NCBI RefSeq assembly: GCF_000702505.1 | Contig: NZ_JNIM01000001.1 | Span: 1,674,001-1,738,000 of the forward strand | Length of the DNA stretch: 64,000 nucleotides | Source: Thermogemmatispora carboxidivorans | GTDB taxonomy: Bacteria; Chloroflexota; Ktedonobacteria; Ktedonobacterales; Ktedonobacteraceae | Direction: 5' to 3' | Part shown: positions 18,617 through 27,478 of the stretch, one piece after another | Layout: each line of letters begins with the position of its first letter | Numbering within the stretch: the stretch's first letter is position 1 | Notes under the pieces: model-generated | Database searches by the model: none | What the model was told of the DNA's origin: nothing | What the model saw: the letters and a program-made list of their open reading frames with translations, nothing else | Program-made: the position numbers and the translations under genes

Positions 18617-18745
18617 GCTTCTCCTCCGAACCAGCGCCTGTGTCAATAGTTGTATCTATTTTTCTCATTGCCTAGTTGCAGCATAGCATGCGCGCGTGAA
18701 GCGGTCAAGACCGCAAACCAGGGATAGATCTTCTGGGACCTTCCC

Positions 18746-19972
18746 TCACGAGCTACTGGGACTGGGACCCGTGCCGCTGTACCAGCGATGGAGCACTTCG
18801 GCGGCCTTCTGGCCACGGATCGAGAAGCGCGCTACTCCATCCCAGCCCCAGAAGAAGATGCCAGCGATATGCTCATCGGCCATGACGTTGGTGAGCGCGG
18901 CGTTGTAAGCATCGGCCTGCTCTTGGGGATCGGCTGGGGCTGCCGAAGTGGGTGACCAGACCTGGTAGAGGGCGTCAGTACTGTTGCGATAACCGATTTC
19001 GCTAATAACAATACGTCGGTTCAGTTGCTCGGCAAGCTCGTCGAGCCGGGTCTTGATCTGCTCACGCCAAAGCTGGATGATGGTCTGGGCATCCAGACGC
19101 ACGGGAGCGTCGCTGAGGGAAATGTACTCAGAGACGCCAATGAAGGTGAGGCGAGAATCGCGCAGCCAGGCCGGCGGCTCATCCATAGTGGACCAATTGA
19201 TGTCGTAGGTCAGGTTCCCCGTATAGATGCTGCGCACGCGCTCGATGAGCTGGCGCCAGAGACTGCCGGGGGCGTTGCTCTGCAACCACTCCATTTCGGT
19301 AGCCAGGGCGAGCTGTTCAACGCCATTGGCCTCGGCTGCCTCAACATAGGGCCGTAGGGCCTGCCAGTAGTGATCAAACCAGCGCTGCTGGCTCGCGGGC
19401 GCTGGCATGACCAGCGCGGCCCAGCCGCCCGGCTGGCGTACGGTCAGCAGCGGAGCGAGAAAGACTTTGAAACCAACCTCATGCGCTTTGCGCACTCCTG
19501 CCACGAAGGAGGTCACACTAGGTGCCGCCTGATCTACGCCGATGTCGACGGCATCAGGAGTTGACTGGGAGAAAAGTACTGGCATCTCTAGCCATTCAGC
19601 CGCGGTGCTGCGCCGGATCTCTTGCAAACTCTCTTGCCAGCGACGATCGCTAAGACCATAGGCGCTCCGGCTCCAGCCGGGGTAAACAATGCCTTTTTGA
19701 AAACCGTACTGTTCCACTGGCCGCGGGATCGGCGTCGGCGTCGGGCTGGCGGTGGCTCGTTTAAGAACACCGCTTGCTCGCTCAGTGGCCGGCCCCGCGC
19801 CGGTTCTGCCAGGCGGCTCGCAGGCGCTGCTGAGCAGCAGGAGAGCAAGGGTGAGACCATAGAGCAGGAGCGACTGAAGCAGGCTCAGCAGGCGATGAGG
19901 CTGGGGACACGGCATCTTCCCATGAAGACAGTCATGGCGCGGTCCGCGGCGCGCGAAAATACCAGACGACAT
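18746..19972 (-). CDS. Glycoside hydrolase-like lipoprotein (GH113-type TIM barrel)
   Basis: 408 aa with signal peptide and lipobox ending LLSSAC near residue 51. The mature part resembles GH113 (mannanase-type) TIM-barrel proteins: YGFQKGIVYPGWS start, LALATEMEWLQ at about 220 (Glu in the acid/base position), IVISEIGYRN at about 325 (Glu in the nucleophile position) and a terminal IAGIFFWGWDG. It probably acts on a surface or environmental polysaccharide, exact substrate unknown. ATG 19972 has GGGAGGG seven bases upstream, an excellent site. It is divergent from topA across 391 bases; a minus-strand TACAAT near 20090 could be its -10 box. Confidence 0.75.
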   Translation of the reverse strand: MSSGIFARRGPRHDCLHGKMPCPQPHRLLSLLQSLLLYGLTLALLLLSSACEPPGRTGAGPATERASGVLKRATASPTPTPIPRPVEQYGFQKGIVYPGWSRSAYGLSDRRWQESLQEIRRSTAAEWLEMPVLFSQSTPDAVDIGVDQAAPSVTSFVAGVRKAHEVGFKVFLAPLLTVRQPGGWAALVMPAPASQQRWFDHYWQALRPYVEAAEANGVEQLALATEMEWLQSNAPGSLWRQLIERVRSIYTGNLTYDINWSTMDEPPAWLRDSRLTFIGVSEYISLSDAPVRLDAQTIIQLWREQIKTRLDELAEQLNRRIVISEIGYRNSTDALYQVWSPTSAAPADPQEQADAYNAALTNVMADEHIAGIFFWGWDGVARFSIRGQKAAEVLHRWYSGTGPSPSSS

Positions 19973-20363
19973 GTATCAACCCTCCCATCCATCTTCTCCC
20001 CGCACTTTCCTCCCGCGCTCTTACGCTCGGAGGCAGAGGGCCAGAGCATCCTTGTAGCGTGAGAGCAGCGAAAGGTCGGATTCTCCACTATTGTACTCCC
20101 GGTGGGAAAGATGGTCGGCGTGGGCAGGAAACTGAGGCCACTCGCTCTGGCTGCCGAGGGAAGATCGGGGGGCTATCTTGTGTTATCTCCCTCAGAAGGA
20201 ATACGTAATGAGAGGAGGGAGAAGTGGCAGGCTCGGGAGGCCGTTGGCCGGTGATCCGGTTTGTCACCCCTCTTGTCAACGTGTGCTATCCTATCCTGTG
20301 AGATTGAACGGCTCACCTGGCGTTCAACCGCATAACATCTGCAAATCAGGTACAGGTTGATTA
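19973..20363. other. Divergent intergenic region, GH-like gene / topA
   Basis: No gene. A possible minus-strand -10 TACAAT near 20090 and TTGTCA words near 20259-20282 on the plus strand, none with a convincing partner box. Confidence 0.3.
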
Positions 20364-22967
20364 ATGGCAAAGAAGCTTGTCATTGTTGAGTCTCCGGCAA
20401 AAGCCAAGACCATTGAGAAATTCCTCGGGCGCGATTTCGAGGTGCGCGCCTCTATGGGGCACATTATAGATCTGCCCAAGAAGGGCCTTGGCGTCAACAC
20501 ACGCAAGGATTTTGCGCCACAGTATGAAATTATCGAGGAGCGAAAGGGCGTCATCGCCGAGCTGAAGGCGGCGTCGAAGAAGGCCGAGGAAGTCTATCTG
20601 GCTCCTGATCCTGATCGCGAAGGGGAGTTCATCGCCTGGTCCCTGATGCAGACCCTGGGACTCAAAAATCCGCGTCGCGCTGTCTTTAATGAGATTACGA
20701 GGAAGGCTGTACAAGAGGCGATTCAGAAGCCGCGAGCTATAAATGAAGATCTATTCAATGCACAGCAGGCGCGTCGGGTGCTTGATCGTCTGGTGGGCTA
20801 CAAGATTAGTCCTCTGCTGTGGAGGCGTGTGCAATCGGGCACCAGTGCCGGACGTGTGCAGTCGGTTGCCTTGCGCCTGATCTGCGATCGCGAGCGGCAG
20901 ATCCGTGGCTTTGTTCCCCAGGAATATTGGACGATTACCGCCCTACTGAGCAAGCAAGGCGAGCAGGAGCGCTTTGAGGCGACGCTGGTGGCGCGTCTCA
21001 ACGAGCTGGCTGGCCAGCAGCCAACGGAAGGGGAAGAGGAGGGGGCAGGCGAAGAGGGTGAGGGGACACAGGAGGGGGAGAGCGAGCGCCGCGCTGAGGA
21101 GACGCGGCGACGCTTGCACATTGCCAACCAGCAGGAGGCTGAGGCCATTCTGGCCGAGCTACGCGGGGCAAGTTTTGCGGTCTGGCGCCTGCTCCAGCGC
21201 GAAGTGCGTCGTCAGCCGCCGCTCCCCTATACGACCAGCACCATGCAGCAGGATGCCTCATCGCGCCTCTACTTTAAGCCCAAGAAGACGATGAGTCTGG
21301 CTCAGCAGCTCTATGAGGGCATCGAGCTGGGGCCACGTGGCTCGCAAGGATTGATTACCTACATGCGTACCGACTCGACGCGTGTCTCTGACGAGGCGAA
21401 GGCCAGCGTGCGTCGCTTTATTGAGCAGACCTATGGCCAGCCTTTTGTCGGGGCGGGGCGCGTTGGCAAACTCAAAGCCACCGCTCAGGATGCCCATGAG
21501 GCTATTCGTCCAACAGATGTGACGCTCACGCCTGAGCAGGTGCGAGAGTATCTGACGCCTGATCAGTACAAGCTCTACAGTCTGATCTGGCGTCGCTTTG
21601 TGGCCAGCTTTATGACGCCGGCCCTCTTCGATACGGTACGCGCTGATATTGTGGCGGGCCAGTATGTTTTTCGAGCCAGCGGCTCCCATCTACGCTTTCC
21701 CGGTTTCTACGCCGTCTGGCCGCGCGAAGAGGAGGAGCGTCTGCTGCCGGTGCTCGCCGTCGACGAGGTGCTGGCTCTTCACGAGCTGCAACCGCAGCAG
21801 CACTTTACGCAGCCGCCGCCGCGCTATACGGAGGCCAGCCTGATCAAAGAGTTGGAGGAGCTGGGGATTGGGCGGCCCAGTACCTATGTGCCGATTATCT
21901 CGACCATCCAGGAGCGGGGCTACGTTTCCCAGGAACAGCGTCGTTTCGTGCCAACCTGGCTCGGAGAGACGGTCAACGAGCTGCTCAATAAGCATTTCCC
22001 TGAGATCGTTGATGTCGGCTTTACCGCCGATATGGAGCAGAAGCTAGACAACGTTGAGGAGGGGCGCCAGTCCTGGATCGAGTTTCTGCGCGATTTCTAT
22101 GAGACCTTCAAGGAGATGGTGGCCAGAGCTGAGGCCCAGATGGATCGCGTGCAGAAGCCGGTCGAGGAGCTAGACGAGCTGTGTCCCGAATGTGGTCGGA
22201 AGCTGGTAATCCGCAGCGGGCGCTTTGGGCGTTTTATCTCCTGCTCGGGCTTCCCGGAGTGCCGCTATGGGCGCTCCTTTGTGAACAAGACAGGCGCTCT
22301 CTGCCCACAGTGTGGTGGCGATCTGGTCGAGCGTAAGACGCGCCAGACAAAGCGCACGTTCTATGGCTGTAGCAACTATCCGACCTGCAACTTCGCGATC
22401 TGGGAGCGCCCAGTACCGGAACCGTGCCCTCGCTGCGGCGGACTGATGGTGATCCCACGTGGTAGCCAGGAGCCGGTCTGCTACGAAGAGGTTGTGCTAC
22501 CGCAGCAAAATCCCGAGGAACAGCCACAACAGAATGGTTTGGCATCCTCCTCGCGAGGCACAGGAGCCAGACGCAAAAAGGTCCAGAAGAGCGCGAAGCA
22601 AAGTACGGAGGATAGTCCCTCTCTGAATGGTGCGACGGAGACGGCCCTGTCGCCTTCGACATCGACCGCCGGCGAATCTGCCTTGCCTGCGGCTGCCAGA
22701 GGCAGAACCAGGCGAGGACGCTCAACCTCTCAAGCAACCTCTAATGGAAAGGCCAGCAAAAGCAGGCAAAGGCGGAGTACGGCGCAAGCCTCTACGGGTA
22801 ACAGCAAGAGAAAAAAAACAGAAGAACAAGAGAAGCAAGCGTCTGCCGAGAGTAGCAAGAGACAGAGCAGGCGTACAGAAAAGACGAGGGCGGCGACAAC
22901 AGCCAGGGCCAGGGGGCCGGAGAGCGCGTCGCTGGCTGCTACGCCCGCTGAGCCAGAGCAGCGCTAA
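20364..22967 (+). CDS. topA: DNA topoisomerase I (type IA)
   Basis: 867 aa. Relaxes negative supercoils. TOPRIM domain at the N-terminus (KLVIVESPAKAKTIEKFLG 4-22, PDPDREGEFIAW about 80-91), catalytic Tyr about 333 in GLITYMRTDSTR, then three C-terminal zinc fingers (CPEC/C..C about 612-640, CPQC/C..C about 655-685, CPRC about 695). An acidic Glu/Gly-rich insertion lies at about 215-245. The final 150 residues are a Lys/Arg/Ser/Thr-rich low-complexity tail, as in other high-GC Gram-positive-like TopA proteins, probably for DNA binding. Weak ribosome site AGGTTGATTA before ATG. Confidence 0.97.
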   Translation: MAKKLVIVESPAKAKTIEKFLGRDFEVRASMGHIIDLPKKGLGVNTRKDFAPQYEIIEERKGVIAELKAASKKAEEVYLAPDPDREGEFIAWSLMQTLGLKNPRRAVFNEITRKAVQEAIQKPRAINEDLFNAQQARRVLDRLVGYKISPLLWRRVQSGTSAGRVQSVALRLICDRERQIRGFVPQEYWTITALLSKQGEQERFEATLVARLNELAGQQPTEGEEEGAGEEGEGTQEGESERRAEETRRRLHIANQQEAEAILAELRGASFAVWRLLQREVRRQPPLPYTTSTMQQDASSRLYFKPKKTMSLAQQLYEGIELGPRGSQGLITYMRTDSTRVSDEAKASVRRFIEQTYGQPFVGAGRVGKLKATAQDAHEAIRPTDVTLTPEQVREYLTPDQYKLYSLIWRRFVASFMTPALFDTVRADIVAGQYVFRASGSHLRFPGFYAVWPREEEERLLPVLAVDEVLALHELQPQQHFTQPPPRYTEASLIKELEELGIGRPSTYVPIISTIQERGYVSQEQRRFVPTWLGETVNELLNKHFPEIVDVGFTADMEQKLDNVEEGRQSWIEFLRDFYETFKEMVARAEAQMDRVQKPVEELDELCPECGRKLVIRSGRFGRFISCSGFPECRYGRSFVNKTGALCPQCGGDLVERKTRQTKRTFYGCSNYPTCNFAIWERPVPEPCPRCGGLMVIPRGSQEPVCYEEVVLPQQNPEEQPQQNGLASSSRGTGARRKKVQKSAKQSTEDSPSLNGATETALSPSTSTAGESALPAAARGRTRRGRSTSQATSNGKASKSRQRRSTAQASTGNSKRKKTEEQEKQASAESSKRQSRRTEKTRAATTARARGPESASLAATPAEPEQR

Positions 22968-23057
22968 GGCTGCGCCTTCTCTCTCCCAGGCCTCCAGGAT
23001 GCTCGGTCCCCATGCAGTCAAGCCTGGTAGCACAGGTGGGCTTATGGCTGACATTCG

Positions 23058-23066
23058 TGCTATAAT
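23058..23066 (+). promoter_or_regulatory. Extended -10 promoter of isocitrate dehydrogenase
   Basis: TGC-TATAAT with TATAAT at 23061-23066; no good -35. The leader to the ATG would be about 53 nt. Confidence 0.45.
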
Positions 23067-23125
23067 CTCTACATGATTGCTCAACCTCTTTGCTACAAAC
23101 AAACTCTGCAGTTCTGGAGGACTTC

Positions 23126-24211
23126 ATGCCGCATGCGGTAACCCTCATCCCTGGAGATGGGACCGGACCGGAGATCACCACGGCGACCCGCCGCGTGCTG
23201 GAGGCGACGGGGGTAGAGTTCCGTTGGGAGGTCTGCCAGGCGGGCATGGAAACCCTGGAGAAACAGGGCACGATCCTGCCCGATGAGGTGATTGAATCGA
23301 TCAAGCGCACCAGGGTAGCCCTTAAGGGGCCGATTACCACTCCTGTGGGCAAGGGAGTGCGCAGCGCCAACGTCACCCTCCGCAAGAAGCTGGACCTCTA
23401 CGCTAACGTTCGCCCGGCTAAGACCTACCCTGGACTCCGCTCCCGCTATGAGCATGTTGACCTGATCATTGTGCGCGAAAATACTGAGGATCTCTATGCT
23501 GGAATTGAGTTTCAGCGCGGCTCGCCTGAGCTGGCGGAGCTGATTGAGCTGGTAGAGCACACAACAGGGGCACGTCTGGACCCCGAATCGGCGATCAGCC
23601 TCAAATATATTTCGGTGGCCGCCAGCCGCCGTATTGTTCGCTTCGCTTTTAACTATGCTCGTGAGCATGGTCGTCGTAAGGTCACCGCTATTCATAAAGC
23701 GAATATTATGAAGTTCTCCGATGGCCTCTTTCTCGCCACAGCCCAGGAGGTGGCGCGCGAGTATCCCGATATTCAGTTTGAAGACCGCATTGTCGACAAT
23801 ATTTGTATGCAGCTGGTGCAGAAACCGGAGCAGTACGATGTCCTGGTACTTCCCAATCTCTACGGCGATATTGTCTCCGATCTGTCAGCGGGCCTGATTG
23901 GCGGGCTGGGTGTGGCGCCTGGGGCCAATATTGGCAACCAGTACGCTGTCTTTGAGCCGGTGCATGGCAGTGCTCCCAAGTACGCCGGGCAGAACAAGGT
24001 CAATCCGATGGCCATGATGTTTTCTGGAGTGTTGATGCTCCGTCATTTGGGCGAGAAAGAGGCGGCCAATCGTCTGGAGAAGGCTATTGCTCAGGTGATC
24101 GTTGAAGGAAAGAACGTCACCTACGATTTGAAGCCGCGTCCCGATGATCCGACCGCTGTCGGCACTTCCCAGGTAGCTGATGCGGTGATCGAGAAGCTCC
24201 AGCGCCTCTGA
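23126..24211 (+). CDS. NAD-dependent isocitrate dehydrogenase
   Basis: 361 aa, beta-decarboxylating dehydrogenase family. It should oxidise isocitrate to 2-oxoglutarate in the TCA cycle. The start [15 protein letters not shown], the substrate-loop [14 protein letters not shown] (about 126-139) and the [14 protein letters not shown] block (about 246-259) fit the NAD-IDH (IDH3-like) branch better than 3-isopropylmalate dehydrogenase, because the ENTED loop and SxN block ([20 protein letters not shown]) are IDH-like. The IPMDH alternative is not fully excluded. GGAGG stands five bases before ATG 23126. No leu genes are near. Confidence 0.88.
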   Translation: MPHAVTLIPGDGTGPEITTATRRVLEATGVEFRWEVCQAGMETLEKQGTILPDEVIESIKRTRVALKGPITTPVGKGVRSANVTLRKKLDLYANVRPAKTYPGLRSRYEHVDLIIVRENTEDLYAGIEFQRGSPELAELIELVEHTTGARLDPESAISLKYISVAASRRIVRFAFNYAREHGRRKVTAIHKANIMKFSDGLFLATAQEVAREYPDIQFEDRIVDNICMQLVQKPEQYDVLVLPNLYGDIVSDLSAGLIGGLGVAPGANIGNQYAVFEPVHGSAPKYAGQNKVNPMAMMFSGVLMLRHLGEKEAANRLEKAIAQVIVEGKNVTYDLKPRPDDPTAVGTSQVADAVIEKLQRL

Positions 24212-24258
24212 GCGATGAGAACCGTTCGGCCTGTTGCTCCGTCCATCCAAGACGAAAC

Positions 24259-24296
24259 GCCTTCACTGGCGCTCGTTGCCCTCTCGCGGTGAAGGC
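24259..24296. terminator. Hairpin between convergent genes
   Basis: GCCTTCAC (24259-24266) and GTGAAGGC (24289-24296), perfect 8-base arms with a 22-base loop, 48 bases after the isocitrate dehydrogenase stop. No U-tract. Confidence 0.35.
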
Positions 24297-24495
24297 TAGT
24301 GAACGGGACAGCGATGGGACTCGCTTCAGAGCGCTTTTCTCCGCTTCATCGGTGGCCAGCTTCTCCTCCACTGCTGAAGCGGGAGCCTGAAACGAGCCCC
24401 TGGCTTTGGCTTGCAGTCTCGTGGTGTCTCTCTCTTCTCCTCTCCTCTTCAGCTTCAGCTCAGCGTTCCCTGCTTGGAACGCCTGCCTCATCCGA

Positions 24496-25020
24496 TCAGG
24501 CGGTCACAATAATGGTGGCAGTCATGTAGGTGTGAATACTGCAGTGGTACTGATAGGTGCCTGCTGTGTTGAAGAGCAAGGTGAAGGTCGCGTTCTCTCC
24601 TATGGTGCCGGAGTCGGAGAAGGCCCCCGTATTGCTCGTAACGGTATGCGGTGCATCCGACTTGTTAATCCATTCGACTCGCGTGCCCTTCTTGATGGTC
24701 AGCGTCTGCGGCGAGAACTGATAGCGCTCGTTCTGCTCAGTAATCTGCACTTGCACGACAGGGGCCATGCCAGAGGCTGTCTGAGTCACCTGTGGCGTCG
24801 TGGTCGAGGCCGGGCCAGGTGTTGACTGACTGCTGCTGGTTGTCGGCGTGGTTGCACTGTCAGTGGAGGACCCTCCGTTGCCGCAAGCTACCAGAAGCAG
24901 AGTGACAAGAACTGCCAATCCGAGTAATAGCGGCCAGAGGCTGGGTCGCTGACGTTTCCTGCCTGGGTCGTTCCCGTTGTTATGAAAAGTCAAAGCCAGA
25001 TGGAGGGGTTGTAAGGGCAT
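24496..25020 (-). CDS. Cupredoxin (plastocyanin-like) lipoprotein
   Basis: 174 aa. Signal sequence with lipobox ending LLLVAC near residue 46, a Ser/Thr/Pro linker, then a type-1 copper domain: His in DAPHTVTSN (about 128), and the C-terminal loop YHCSIHTYM (about 156-164) giving Cys, His and Met ligands. It is likely an outer-face electron carrier. AAGGAG six bases before ATG 25020. A second cupredoxin with the same layout is at 46056-46505. Confidence 0.88.
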   Translation of the reverse strand: MPLQPLHLALTFHNNGNDPGRKRQRPSLWPLLLGLAVLVTLLLVACGNGGSSTDSATTPTTSSSQSTPGPASTTTPQVTQTASGMAPVVQVQITEQNERYQFSPQTLTIKKGTRVEWINKSDAPHTVTSNTGAFSDSGTIGENATFTLLFNTAGTYQYHCSIHTYMTATIIVTA

Positions 25021-25160
25021 GGTATGCTCCTTGTTGATTTGGTCATTTTCTCTGGGGATGGGACTCAGTTGTGTCCAGGCCAGGCGGCGCCGTCTCTTGA
25101 CCTGTCTCTATAAAGGCAATACGCTGGGAGTTACATCGAGGCGAGTGAAGGCAACGAAAG

Positions 25161-25265
25161 GGCAGCGCTCCCCATTCTGCTCGCCTGCCTGGTGGGATGA
25201 GGAGCCGGCTGAAGATCAGCCGCGAGGGGTGCAGGGCGAGAGCTGGGAGAATGGGGAGCGCTGCC
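25161..25265. repeat. Long inverted repeat with nested hairpins
   Basis: Perfect 18-base arms at 25161-25178 and 25248-25265. Inside them CTCGCCTGC (25180-25188) pairs with 25231-25240 with one bulge, and CGGCTGA-AGA-TCAGCCG (25206-25222) forms the tip. It begins 30 bases after the glpX stop and could act as its terminator, followed on the minus strand by CTTTCGTT, or be a small repeat element. Confidence 0.6.
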
Positions 25266-25294
25266 GAGCAGCGCATGGGGGGTGAAAGCGCTGG

Positions 25295-26311
25295 CTAGCG
25301 TGTTGTCTGAGCGTGGGAGGCGCTTGGAGCGCGGCGCCACTTATGGCGTGCCTGGATATAGCGCACGGTGCCAGAACGTGAGCGCATCATAATGGAGGAG
25401 GTGCGGGCGCCCCAGCCGAAATACTGGACGCCGTCGAGCAGCTCACCGCTTGTAATGCCGGTGGCGGCAAATGAAACATCATTACTGTGCACCAGATCAT
25501 CGATGGTCAAAACCTGATCGAGGTCGATGCCTTCGGCTTTAAACTTCTCGCGCTCCTCATCCGAGCGTGGCCAGACCTTGCACTGCATTGCGCCGCCCAG
25601 GCACTTAATGGCCGCAGCAGCTAGCACAGCCTCCGGAGCGCCGCCGATCCCCATCAAGACATCGACTCCGCGGTAGTCCTCCATAGCGGCCAGAATTGCT
25701 GCAGCTACGTCGCCGTCGCTGATCAGGCGGATGCGTGCCCCGGCCTGGCGAATCTGGCGAATGATCTCCTGATGGCGAGGTCGGTCCAGAATAATCACCG
25801 TCAAATCATCGATCTGAGCATCCTTAGCGCGGGCAATGCGCTCCAGGTTTACGGCGACTGGGGCGTTGATGTCGATGACATCCCGAGCCGCGGGGCCGAC
25901 GGCGATTTTCTCCATATAGAAGACCCCGGGCGGTGCAGAGTACATGCTGCCGCGCTCGGCGGTAGCAACAACTGCCAGCGCTCCGGGCAAGCCCAAGGAG
26001 AGCAGGCGTGTTCCGTCGATCGGATCGACTGCAACGTCGACTTGCGGTGGGGAGCCGTTTCCGACGCGCTCTCCGATATAGAGCATGGGGGCTTTGTCCT
26101 TCTCGCCTTCACCGATGACGACGATGCCATCCATATCCACGCCGTCAAGGGCCTGGCGCATGGCGTCCACGGCGGCCTGATCGGCCTTCTCCTTATCTCC
26201 CCGTCCCATCCAGCGGCCTGCGCTCAGGGCCGCTGCCTCGGTAACACGTACCAGCTCCATTGCTAAGTTACGCTCTTTGGTACCGGATTGCTCAAAACGT
26301 ATATCCGTCAT
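25295..26311 (-). CDS. glpX: Fructose-1,6-bisphosphatase class II
   Basis: 338 aa GlpX family. It dephosphorylates fructose 1,6-bisphosphate in gluconeogenesis. Lithium-sensitive phosphatase motif VDPIDGTRLL (about 84-93), YIGERVGNG region before it, and GIGGAPEAVLAAAA (about 188-201). Start at 26311 (MTDIRFEQ) with AGGAGG closely upstream; ATG 26326 would bury that site. It follows gmk by 30 bases on the same strand, so they are probably cotranscribed. Confidence 0.95.
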   Translation of the reverse strand: MTDIRFEQSGTKERNLAMELVRVTEAAALSAGRWMGRGDKEKADQAAVDAMRQALDGVDMDGIVVIGEGEKDKAPMLYIGERVGNGSPPQVDVAVDPIDGTRLLSLGLPGALAVVATAERGSMYSAPPGVFYMEKIAVGPAARDVIDINAPVAVNLERIARAKDAQIDDLTVIILDRPRHQEIIRQIRQAGARIRLISDGDVAAAILAAMEDYRGVDVLMGIGGAPEAVLAAAAIKCLGGAMQCKVWPRSDEEREKFKAEGIDLDQVLTIDDLVHSNDVSFAATGITSGELLDGVQYFGWGARTSSIMMRSRSGTVRYIQARHKWRRAPSASHAQTTR

Positions 26312-26341
26312 ACGGCCTCCTCTCAATCGTCTGAAGCTGCC

Positions 26342-26992
26342 TTAGAGTTCTACGTAGCGCGGTTGAACACGGCAATGCTCGGCGATCAGAATCGCCCGAA
26401 CCTGCTCGACCGCCTGGGCGAGCTGGCCCTCGCGGTTAATAACCAGATAATCGTACCAGTGGTACTGAGCCAACTCGTTGGCCGCATCGGCGAGACGCCG
26501 GCGAAATTGCTCCTCGTCTTCAGTCTGTCGTCGGCTCAAGCGCTGGGCAAGCTCTTCCTGCGTCTCGGGGGCCAGGAAAATAAGGATGGCCTGGGGGATC
26601 TTTTGCCGGATGGTGGCAGCCCCCTGCACATCAACCTTGAGGAGAACGTCGCGGCCTGCCGCCAGGTTTTCCTTAATCTGGCGTCGGGGCTGCCCGTACC
26701 AGTGACCATGAACGTTAGCGTACTCGATCAGCTCGTCGTTGACCACGAGCTGTTGAAATTCCTCGTAGCTGATAAAATGATAAGGGTGGCCTTCGCTCTC
26801 CCCAGGTCTGGGGGCGCGAGTTGTCACTGAGGTCACGACATGGAAATCCACACCTTGCCGCTTCAGTGCCTCAATGACGCTATCCTTGCCCGTTCCCGAG
26901 GGAGCGGATAAGACAAAGAGCAGTCCTTGCTTCTCTGTTGGCCGGAGCGTGATGCTTTCTCTCTCGGCTGTAGGCTCCATCTCAAGGTGCAT
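26342..26992 (-). CDS. gmk: Guanylate kinase
   Basis: 216 aa. Converts GMP to GDP with ATP. P-loop SAPSGTGKDSVI at about 29-40 (Gly-Thr-Gly-Lys), GMP-binding TRAPRPGESEG (about 59-69) and GHPYHFISYEEF. The N-terminal 20 residues before the core are extra and poorly conserved-looking; the ribosome site at 26992 is weak, so the true start could be the internal Met at residue 5. First gene of a likely gmk-glpX operon. Confidence 0.95.
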   Translation of the reverse strand: MHLEMEPTAERESITLRPTEKQGLLFVLSAPSGTGKDSVIEALKRQGVDFHVVTSVTTRAPRPGESEGHPYHFISYEEFQQLVVNDELIEYANVHGHWYGQPRRQIKENLAAGRDVLLKVDVQGAATIRQKIPQAILIFLAPETQEELAQRLSRRQTEDEEQFRRRLADAANELAQYHWYDYLVINREGQLAQAVEQVRAILIAEHCRVQPRYVEL

Positions 26993-27424
26993 GCTGCTTT
27001 TCTCGCTCTGCTGTGCTGTGCTATGCTCCGTTGCGCTGCTGTCCCAGGTATATCCCTAGCAGGTTGCCTGAGCTGAGCCGCGTCTCCCGTCCAGCGCAGG
27101 GTCGGCAAGGCAGAAGCGTGGCCCCCTTCCCTGGAAAGTTCCCTGACGAGTGGATAGTGGTGGACGTCCCTGTCTGTTGGTGTATCGACGTTTGTGCTTG
27201 GAAGGGACCTGCTCTCTCTGGTGGGCGGCTGAGATTTCCCACCTGAAGGCTACCGCTCGGACGACCGAGCCGACTGGATAAAGTGATCGCTCAACTGGCT
27301 ACGCGGGCATTGCGACGCGCAGATGAGGCTTTCCGGGGGCACAACGCTTGCGAAGAAGGCTGCGCGAAGGAGGTGCCGCTCTGCTCTCCCTGGCGCCTGC
27401 CCGGCGTAAGGGATGAACCAGGAC
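26993..27424. other. Intergenic region gmk / rqcH
   Basis: About 430 bases between divergent genes. No gene or RNA is recognised; the plus-strand rqcH promoter starts at 27425. Confidence 0.3.
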
Positions 27425-27433
27425 TGCTATAAT
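27425..27433 (+). promoter_or_regulatory. Extended -10 promoter of rqcH
   Basis: TGC-TATAAT (TATAAT 27428-27433) without a clear -35. Predicted start about 27440, leader near 40 nt. This rules out a longer frame beginning at 27413. Confidence 0.5.
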
Positions 27434-27478
27434 TGTACAATATCCCGAAACGCTATAGCCACCGGTGAGGTTTCTCGC

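Noticed and set aside
23126..24211. 3-isopropylmalate dehydrogenase for the dehydrogenase gene
   Set aside because: The ENTED loop and substrate block fit isocitrate dehydrogenase better, and no leu genes are near.
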